Of a DNA stretch of 64,000 nt, positions 57,972 to 64,000 are shown piece after piece (the stretch's first letter is position 1; every line of letters starts with the position of its first letter). The DNA is taken from the NCBI RefSeq assembly GCF_023516455.1, contig NZ_JAMGBA010000001.1:248001-312000 (forward strand). Direction: 5' to 3'. Below the pieces are notes generated by a model. The model was given only the letters and a program-made list of their open reading frames with translations, did not search any database and was not told where the DNA came from. A program made the translations under genes and the position numbers. This DNA is from Sphingomonas caseinilytica (lineage in GTDB: Bacteria > Pseudomonadota > Alphaproteobacteria > Sphingomonadales > Sphingomonadaceae).

Positions 57972-58068
57972 CGTGGACGCTTGATTGGATAGAGCGGTTG
58001 GGGCAGGGCTAGGCATCATCTGCGGCGCCGCGGGCAGCGGGTCGCTCAGCAACAGTAGGCGGGGAAGC

Positions 58069-60813
58069 GTGAGTTCCAGCAGCACTCAATTTACCAAGCG
58101 GATGGCCGGCGTATTGTTGGTCGGGACGGTCATCGGCGGTTGGACCTCGCCTGCCTGGGCGCAAGAGGCGCAACCGGCACCGGCACAGCAGCCTCCCGCG
58201 ACGCAGCCGCCGGCGACTCAGCCGGCGCCTACCGCACCTGTGGCTACCGCCGCGGTTGAAGGCGTTATCCGATCCATTCGCGTCGCGGGCTCAGAGCGAT
58301 TGGAGCCCGAAACGGTTCGTAGCTATGCGAACCTCAGTCCCGGGCAGGAGTATAACGCCGAGACGCTCGATCAGGCGTTGAAGGACCTGTACGCGACCGA
58401 ACTGTTCGCCGACGTTGTGATCACAGGAGCCGACACCGGCAATCTGGTCATCACCGTGCGCGAGAACCCGGTGATCAACCGCATTGTCCTGGAGGGCAAT
58501 AAGCGGATCAAGAACGACAAGATCACGCCGGAAATCAAGCTTGCTCCGCGGCAGATCTACACGCGTTCCAAGGTCCGCGCGGACGTGGACCGGATTATCG
58601 AACTGTACCGGCGCCAGGGCCGGTTTGCCGCCACGGTCGAGCCGAAGATCGTGGAACTGGACCAGAACCGAGTCGACCTGATCTTCGAGATTACCGAAGG
58701 CGACAAGTCCAAGGTCCAGGCGATCAACATCATCGGCAACGAAGAATATTCCGATGGCCGGCTCCGGAAGGAAATGTTCACCAAGGAAGCGGGCGGCCTC
58801 CTGGGCTTCTTCAAGTCGAACGACAGTTACGACCCGGATCGCCTCGCCGCTGACCAGCAGAAGCTCCGCGCCTTCTATCTGACTGAGGGATATGCGGATT
58901 TCCGCGTTGTTTCTGCATTGGCCGAACTGACGCCGGACCGCCGGGACTTCATCATTACATATGTCATCGAAGAAGGTCCGCGCTTCAAATTCGGAACCGT
59001 CGACGCGGAAAGCGAACTTCGGGATTTCGACGCCGAATATGTAAAATCGCTACTCAAGATGAAACCGGGCGACTGGTTCAACGCGAAGCTGGTTGAGGAT
59101 ACGGTGACGGGCCTCAATGAGGTTGCCGGCGCTCGTGGCTACGCCTTTGCTGACGTCTCGCCGAACTTCGAGCGCGATGCCGAAGCCAAGACGATGAGCA
59201 TCACGTTCCAGGTTGGAGAAACGCCGCGCGTCTACGTCGAGCGAATCAATATCCAAGGCAACACGGTGACCCGCGACAAGGTCATCCGCCGCGAATTCCG
59301 TTTGAATGAGGGCGATGCGTTCAATGCGTTCAAGGTCAAGCGAAGCCAGGACCGCATCCAGAACCTTGGTTTCTTCCAGGAGAATCTTGAGATCAAGCAG
59401 GTCCAGGGTTCGCAGAACGATCGTGTCGTCCTGAACCTTGACGTCGAGGAAAAATCGACTGGCGAACTCCAGTTGTCGGCTGGCTATTCGAGCCTTGAGA
59501 AATTTATCATTTCCAGTTCGATCGCGCAGCGCAACTTCATGGGCAAGGGCCAGATCCTGCAGGCAGGCGTAAACTGGTCACGCTATTCGCGGGGCGTTTC
59601 GGCGGGCTTCACTGAGCCTTACCTCTTCGACAAGAACATCCTGCTTGGCGGCGAGCTATTCTACCGCGACTTCAACTCGTTCGTTTATGACGAGAACGAC
59701 GACCGCGATGAAACCTATGGGCAGAAATCTCTGGGTGGCGTCCTCCGCCTGGGCTTCCCGGTCACCGAATATGTCACCTTCGGCACTCGCTATTCGCTTA
59801 TCCAGGACGATATCACGCTCGACGAGGACATCTATTTCACCAATCCCGCCGACCCCGACGGCGATGGTCCGCTGCCGGATCCGCCTGCTTTCTGCGATCC
59901 GTTGAAGGCCGGTCGTTATCTTTGCGATGAGCTTGGCAAGAATCTGACGTCGGCGATCGGCGCGACGGTGGCATTCGACAATACGAATGGGATACGCGCG
60001 ACGCGCGGTCATCGGATTATCGCAAGCCAGGACTTCGCCGGGCTTGGCGGCGACGTGAAATATCTGCGCAGCCGCCTCGATGCGACCAAATATTGGGGTC
60101 TGCCGGCCGGATTCGTGCTCTCAGTGCACGGAGAAGGCGGCTACATCCACCCGCTGGAAGACGCGGAAAATCCGGACCAGGATGCCGTCCGCCTGACGGA
60201 TCGCTTCTTCGGCCCCACCATGCGCGGCTTCGACATTCGCGGCATTGGCCCGCGCGTCGTGCGCTTGCCCTATATCGCCGGGGATCCTGCAACCGGGGCG
60301 CCGGTTGTCGACGAAGACGCCGATTTCCTGCTCAGCGACGCGCTGGGTGGCCGTGCCTACTACATGGGACGTATCGAAGTTGAGTTTCCGACCAGCTCGT
60401 CGCTCCGCAGCATGGGGCTGAGGCCGTCGGCGTTCGTAGACATCGGTTCGGTGTTCAAGCTGAAGCAGCCCGATCTCGTCAATTTCCCAGGCAGCTGCAC
60501 CGGCGACGACGGATCTGACGAGGGCACTCTTCCGGATTCGATCACGCTCAACCCGCTGGTCGATGGACAAACCTGCCTTCAGGCCGCCACGGCACAGGGC
60601 AAGACCAACCCAAGTAGTTTCGTCTATAATTCGGGATCCGGCTTCAGGGAGCTGTTCCTGGGGAACTCGGCAAAGCCGCGTCTTTCGGTCGGCATCGGCG
60701 TCAATTGGGTGTCGCCGTTCGGCCCGCTGCGTATCGATATCGCCAAGGCTCTGATGAAGCAGGATGGCGATGAAACCAAATTGTTCTCATTCAACGTAGG
60801 AACCCAATTCTAA
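58069..60813 (+). CDS. bamA: Outer membrane protein assembly factor BamA
   Basis: 914 residues from the GTG at 58069 (ggggaag upstream). A signal peptide (cleaved near AWAQ) is followed by a Pro/Ala/Gln linker, five POTRA repeats (about residues 65-400), then a 16-strand barrel ending in FSFNVGTQF. BamA inserts beta-barrel proteins into the outer membrane. Two Cys pairs lie in long extracellular loops (PAFCDP...YLCDE and GSCTGDD...GQTCLQ). The upstream TTG at 57985 would spoil the signal peptide. Confidence 0.94.
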   Translation: MSSSSTQFTKRMAGVLLVGTVIGGWTSPAWAQEAQPAPAQQPPATQPPATQPAPTAPVATAAVEGVIRSIRVAGSERLEPETVRSYANLSPGQEYNAETLDQALKDLYATELFADVVITGADTGNLVITVRENPVINRIVLEGNKRIKNDKITPEIKLAPRQIYTRSKVRADVDRIIELYRRQGRFAATVEPKIVELDQNRVDLIFEITEGDKSKVQAINIIGNEEYSDGRLRKEMFTKEAGGLLGFFKSNDSYDPDRLAADQQKLRAFYLTEGYADFRVVSALAELTPDRRDFIITYVIEEGPRFKFGTVDAESELRDFDAEYVKSLLKMKPGDWFNAKLVEDTVTGLNEVAGARGYAFADVSPNFERDAEAKTMSITFQVGETPRVYVERINIQGNTVTRDKVIRREFRLNEGDAFNAFKVKRSQDRIQNLGFFQENLEIKQVQGSQNDRVVLNLDVEEKSTGELQLSAGYSSLEKFIISSSIAQRNFMGKGQILQAGVNWSRYSRGVSAGFTEPYLFDKNILLGGELFYRDFNSFVYDENDDRDETYGQKSLGGVLRLGFPVTEYVTFGTRYSLIQDDITLDEDIYFTNPADPDGDGPLPDPPAFCDPLKAGRYLCDELGKNLTSAIGATVAFDNTNGIRATRGHRIIASQDFAGLGGDVKYLRSRLDATKYWGLPAGFVLSVHGEGGYIHPLEDAENPDQDAVRLTDRFFGPTMRGFDIRGIGPRVVRLPYIAGDPATGAPVVDEDADFLLSDALGGRAYYMGRIEVEFPTSSSLRSMGLRPSAFVDIGSVFKLKQPDLVNFPGSCTGDDGSDEGTLPDSITLNPLVDGQTCLQAATAQGKTNPSSFVYNSGSGFRELFLGNSAKPRLSVGIGVNWVSPFGPLRIDIAKALMKQDGDETKLFSFNVGTQF

Positions 60814-61406
60814 TGAAGACTCGTATTGCTGCCGCCCTTATCGCGGCTACTGCCCTTGCTGCTCCGGCGATGGCGCAGCGCGCACCTGCTACGGTTGCCA
60901 TCGTGATCAACACCGATCGCATCTACCGCGATTGCAACGCCTGCCGGACCGCGCAGACCCAGCTGCAGTCCCAGGTTACCGCACTCCGTACCCGTCAGCA
61001 GACGCTGGAAGGCCAGCTTCGCCCTGAAGGCCAGGCGATCCAGACGGCTGTAAACGCACTGGCTGGTAAGCAGCCCGACGCGGCGCTTCAGAACCGCGTG
61101 AAGGCGTTCCAGCAAAAGCAGGACCAGGCCAATCAGGAACTGCAACGCGGCCAGCAGAACATCCAGTCGATCCAGGCGAACGTCGTTCGCCAGATCAACG
61201 AGCGGCTTCAGCCGGTGATCAACCAGGTCATGACCCAGAAGGGCGCGAACCTAGCCGTCGACGAGGGTTCGACCCTGGCTCATTCACAGGCGACGGACGC
61301 CACCAACGACGTTCTGGCCGCGCTGAACACTGCACTGCCCGCGGTCAGCCTGACGCCGCTTCCGCAGCAGGCTCAGCCGCAGCAGCAGACCCCGCAGGGT
61401 CGGTGA
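60813..61406 (+). CDS. skp: OmpH/Skp family periplasmic chaperone
   Basis: 197 residues: signal peptide [21 protein letters not shown], then helical Gln-rich coiled-coil arms ([39 protein letters not shown]). It holds unfolded outer-membrane proteins for BamA. It overlaps bamA by one base and fabZ by four. lpxD, its usual downstream neighbour in LPS-making bacteria, is missing. Confidence 0.88.
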   Translation: MKTRIAAALIAATALAAPAMAQRAPATVAIVINTDRIYRDCNACRTAQTQLQSQVTALRTRQQTLEGQLRPEGQAIQTAVNALAGKQPDAALQNRVKAFQQKQDQANQELQRGQQNIQSIQANVVRQINERLQPVINQVMTQKGANLAVDEGSTLAHSQATDATNDVLAALNTALPAVSLTPLPQQAQPQQQTPQGR

Positions 61407-61879
61407 GCGAGGAATCGCCTAAAGCCGCCATTGGCCCGCTAGATATCAAGCGGGTGATGGCGGCCCTGCCGCATCGCTATCCGATGCTGCTGGTTGACCG
61501 CGTCGAGCAAATTGTCCCCGACCAGTCGATCACTGCCATCAAGGCGGTGAGCATGAATGAGGAGTTCTTCCAGGGGCACTTCCCTGGTCGGCCGATCATG
61601 CCCGGCGTGCTCCAGGTTGAGGCTTTGGCGCAGGCTGCGGGCGTGTTGGCCGTGGAAAGCCTGGGTCTCGCTGGGTCGGGCAAGCTGGTCTATTTCATGT
61701 CGATCGATGGCGTGAAGTTCAGGAAGCCCGTTGAGCCGGGTTGCCTGCTTCGACTGGAAGTCGAGTTCATTCAGAAGCGCTCGCGGGTTTGCAAGTTCGC
61801 TGGTCGTGCAATGCTCGATGGCGAAATAGCCACCGAGTGCGAATTCACGGCAATGATCGCGGATCCGCCGGCTTCCTGA
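61403..61879 (+). CDS. fabZ: 3-hydroxyacyl-ACP dehydratase FabZ
   Basis: A 158-residue hot-dog fold enzyme with catalytic His59 in [12 protein letters not shown] and Glu73 in QVEALAQ. It removes water in each fatty acid elongation cycle. The GTG start overlaps skp (GTGA). No lpxA or lpxB follows. The end overlaps the convergent ABC ATPase gene by 35 bases. Confidence 0.96.
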   Translation: MSEESPKAAIGPLDIKRVMAALPHRYPMLLVDRVEQIVPDQSITAIKAVSMNEEFFQGHFPGRPIMPGVLQVEALAQAAGVLAVESLGLAGSGKLVYFMSIDGVKFRKPVEPGCLLRLEVEFIQKRSRVCKFAGRAMLDGEIATECEFTAMIADPPAS

Positions 61880-62570
61880 TTGCCCATCGGCCATTTGCCG
61901 AACTGATCCGGAATATTTCTTCGAAGCGCTCGCTAGCCACCAGCTTAGCGGGCGTTTCGTCCATCTGGATTCGGCCGTCGGCGATCAGCAGTGCTCGGCT
62001 AAATCGGTCGAGTTGAGAAAGATCGTGCAACGCTGCGAGCACCATATGGCCGGCCTCTGCAGCGGCTTCAAAGATCTCAAGAAAGTGGAGGACCCAGTAG
62101 GGGTCGAGGTTCGATAGCGGCTCGTCGAGTAGGAGTAGCTTCGGATTTCCTACAAGCGCCCTGGCCGCCAGGACCCGGGCCCGCTCTCCGGTCGACAATT
62201 GGTTGACCGGTCGGTCGGCCAGCCGGCCCAGCTCGAACAGCGACACCATTTCCTCGATGCGCTTCTCGTCATCGCGGTCGAGGCCGAGCCTGATGACGTC
62301 ACGGGCCGAGATCGGCCAGGTCACATCGCGCGAGGCGGGGAGGAAGGAGAGCAGCTGCCGCCGGCGCGCCATCGGTGCTTCGTCGATATCCTCGCCATCG
62401 ACGGCCACGACACCAGAAGCGCCCTCGATGCGGGCCAGAGCGCGGAGCAGGCTGGTCTTGCCGCCGCCGTTAGGGCCGATCAGCGCCACCAGCTCGCCGG
62501 CCTGGACGTCCAGCGCTGTCGGGTGAAGGCGGTTATGTATCGCCAGGTCGCGGGCGGACAGCAGGGTCAT
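61845..62570 (-). CDS. ABC transporter ATP-binding protein (BtuD/FhuC-like)
   Basis: A 241-residue ABC ATPase with [11 protein letters not shown] (Walker A), LSTGERAR (signature), [13 protein letters not shown] (Walker B) and ALHDLSQ (switch His). It drives the FecCD-type permease next to it, which fits import of cobalamin, heme or iron-siderophore. The ATG at 62570 overlaps the permease stop (ATGA). The longer frame to 62606 is not used. Confidence 0.9.
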   Translation of the reverse strand: MTLLSARDLAIHNRLHPTALDVQAGELVALIGPNGGGKTSLLRALARIEGASGVVAVDGEDIDEAPMARRRQLLSFLPASRDVTWPISARDVIRLGLDRDDEKRIEEMVSLFELGRLADRPVNQLSTGERARVLAARALVGNPKLLLLDEPLSNLDPYWVLHFLEIFEAAAEAGHMVLAALHDLSQLDRFSRALLIADGRIQMDETPAKLVASERFEEIFRISSANGRWAIRKPADPRSLP

Positions 62571-63523
62571 GCCGTGACCCTCCGGCGCATTGTCACGACG
62601 AGCCACAGGAAGAGCGGCGTACCGAACAGGGCGGTTATGACCCCGACGGGGATTGGCCGATCCAGCGGTATGGCGCGGACGACCAGGTCGGCGATCGTCA
62701 GAAGCAGCGCCCCGATGAGGGCCGAAGGGACGAGTGCTTTACCCGGATGGCCGCGGGAGACCTGGCGGCCGAATACGGGCGCGACCAGTCCGACAAAGCC
62801 GATCGCGCCGGCGACGGCTACGCAGGCGCCGACGGCAATCGCGGACAAGGCGATGATCTCCATCGCCAATCGCCGGGGCCGAATCCCCAGCGACGCGGCG
62901 ACGTCGTCGCCTAGTGCGATGAGGTCGAGCGCTCGTGAGCGCCTGAGAAGAAGCAGCGTGGCAATGCCTGCGGGGACTAGTGCCGCAACAGCCTGGGACA
63001 TGCTGCGGTCGGTGAAGCTGCCCATCAGCCAGTCGAAAGCGTCGTAGAAGGCGAAGGGCGAGGGGGCGAGGGCGAGGGCGAGGCTGGTCGCAGCGCCCGC
63101 TGCGAGTGCAATAGCGAGGCCGGCGAGCAGGAGGGTGGCGGTATCGGCCTTGCGACCTGCCAGCGTGACGAGGAGCGCCAATGTCCCAAGAGCGCCGGCC
63201 GCGCCGCAGGCGGCGAGTAGCAGGGGTTGGGTCAGGCCGAGCCAATAGCCGCCCACGACCGCGCCCAGCGCAGCTCCGCTCGATGCGCCGCTGATATCCG
63301 GCGAGGCGAGAGGATTGGCGAAGATCGCCTGCAATGCCGCTCCGCTGACGCCTAGCGCCGCGCCATAGCCGAGAACTAGCATCGTTCTTGGCAGCCGCAA
63401 CTCGATCAGGATCAGGTCGGCCAGGCCGGGATCGATCGCCTGGGCCTCGCGCAAGGGCGTCAGCGGCAAGAGCAGGTGCGCCGCAGCGCCCAGAACCAGC
63501 AAGGCGACGAGGAGCAATCTCAC
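62567..63523 (-). CDS. FecCD/BtuC-family ABC importer permease
   Basis: A 318-residue protein with about 10 helices: LRLPRTMLVLGYGAALGVSG, ANPLASPDISGASSGAALG, and ending with IPVGVITALFGTPLFLWLV, the FecCD signature. It brings cobalamin or chelated iron into the cytosol. The GTG at 63523 overlaps the binding-protein stop (GTGA), with aggag 6 bases upstream. The longer open frame to 63778 runs into the binding-protein gene and is rejected. Confidence 0.9.
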   Translation of the reverse strand: MRLLLVALLVLGAAAHLLLPLTPLREAQAIDPGLADLILIELRLPRTMLVLGYGAALGVSGAALQAIFANPLASPDISGASSGAALGAVVGGYWLGLTQPLLLAACGAAGALGTLALLVTLAGRKADTATLLLAGLAIALAAGAATSLALALAPSPFAFYDAFDWLMGSFTDRSMSQAVAALVPAGIATLLLLRRSRALDLIALGDDVAASLGIRPRRLAMEIIALSAIAVGACVAVAGAIGFVGLVAPVFGRQVSRGHPGKALVPSALIGALLLTIADLVVRAIPLDRPIPVGVITALFGTPLFLWLVVTMRRRVTA

Positions 63524-64000
63524 AACATTCTCCTCAGGCGCTCGACCTCGCCCAGCATCAGGGGGCCCGCGCAGGTCCAAGGGCGGCCGTCGACTTCCAC
63601 GATGCGAGAGGATTTGGGGCGGGCGAGGGGATGTTCGAGCCAGGTCTGGCCGATGGATCGTTCGGAACGGCGGTAGGTAGATCGAAGCAAGATCTGCGGC
63701 GGGCGAGTTGCTAGCAGTTCCAGGCTTGCCCGACCGGCTGGAAGCGAGCGCTGCCTTAGGCCGGCTAGCCGCATCCATTCGGCCTCCACCGATTGGGCGC
63801 CGACGCTGTTGCCGCCAGCACCGAGGAAAATTGCGTCCTTTTCAGTGTGGCCCGTGCGACGCAGGCCCGCCAGGCGCCGGTTCCACGCTTCAGCACGGCG
63901 TGGTTCGCCGAGCGCCGCCGCGACCGTCGACAAGTTTCGCGCGACATCGTCAATTGTCATGGGGAAGGGGAGGTCGACAGTCTTGAGGCCCATGCGCTGG
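63520..64000 (-). CDS. Periplasmic substrate-binding protein (BtuF/helical-backbone type), 5' part cut by window edge
   Basis: The frame is open to the window's right end, so the start and N-terminal lobe are missing. The visible 159 residues include TVDLPFPMTIDDVARNLSTVAAALG (shown split in family form as LPFPMTIDDVA), LGAGGNSVGAQSV and RPPQILLRST, the C-terminal lobe of class III binding proteins. It captures cobalamin or iron complexes for the permease. Its stop overlaps the permease start. Confidence 0.85.
   Translation of the reverse strand, partial: QRMGLKTVDLPFPMTIDDVARNLSTVAAALGEPRRAEAWNRRLAGLRRTGHTEKDAIFLGAGGNSVGAQSVEAEWMRLAGLRQRSLPAGRASLELLATRPPQILLRSTYRRSERSIGQTWLEHPLARPKSSRIVEVDGRPWTCAGPLMLGEVERLRRML

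Overview
This is chromosomal DNA from a GC-rich alphaproteobacterium, most likely a member of the Sphingomonadaceae (Sphingomonas/Sphingomicrobium type). Four things point there: the content and order of housekeeping genes; the roughly 440-residue prolyl-tRNA synthetase; the TonB receptor style; and a bamA-skp-fabZ locus with no lpxD or lpxA, which fits bacteria that carry glycosphingolipids instead of LPS. Several families of short palindromic intergenic repeats (REP-like) recur. There is no prophage, transposase, CRISPR array or rRNA operon.

Layout: 1-11.6 kb is a proteostasis block. It holds the trigger factor 3' end, a glycosyltransferase, a TonB receptor, clpP, a secreted ConA-like protein, clpX, a CPBP-like membrane protein, lon and hupB. 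11.7-14.4 kb holds tRNA-Val, a Crp/Fnr regulator, a HIT protein, tRNA-His and a leucine-type dehydrogenase. 14.5-19.4 kb is a tightly overlapping cytochrome c maturation operon (ccmC-D-E-F-G-H plus a TPR/CcmI-like gene). 19.4-23.7 kb holds alanine dehydrogenase, a Kup K+ transporter, a 2'-5' RNA ligase-like protein and a DUF3775 protein. 23.8-27.9 kb is the most accessory-looking stretch: tRNA-Met, an arsR-arsC-aquaporin arsenic operon with a clear palindromic operator, a DUF2165 protein, a truncated Crp/Fnr pseudogene, a cold-shock gene followed by three very small genes, and two more small genes. 27.9-38.5 kb holds an acyl-CoA ligase, proS-lolC/E-lolD, glutathione peroxidase, dnaE and mtgA. 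38.7-40.3 kb encodes a striking secreted protein built of two different tandem repeats. 40.4-47.9 kb holds an epimerase, alaS, a GFA-family protein and two divergent CPA2 antiporters. 47.9-50.9 kb holds icd, psd, pssA and a small membrane protein. 51-61.9 kb is the conserved rpsB-tsf-pyrH-frr-uppS-cdsA-dxr-rseP-bamA-skp-fabZ block. The right edge is a BtuF/BtuC/BtuD-like ABC importer on the minus strand.

How the genes work together: ClpP with ClpX, Lon and trigger factor form a protein quality-control set. The ccm genes carry heme to apocytochromes c; ccmA and ccmB are not here. ArsR, ArsC and the aquaporin form a pump-less arsenic detoxification route. pyrH to fabZ links nucleotide, isoprenoid, phospholipid and outer-membrane biogenesis in one dense gene train.

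The most interesting signal is at 50692-50998. Two GTTC-N7-GTTC (alphaproteobacterial LexA) boxes flank and overlap a promoter that reads into a 73-residue single-pass membrane protein. This looks like an SOS-controlled small membrane protein, possibly a functional analogue of Caulobacter SidA/DidA. Other points of note are a REP element that has become the signal peptide of CcmH, a 28-bp perfect palindrome inside a small coding gene, and a string of tiny genes downstream of the cold-shock gene.
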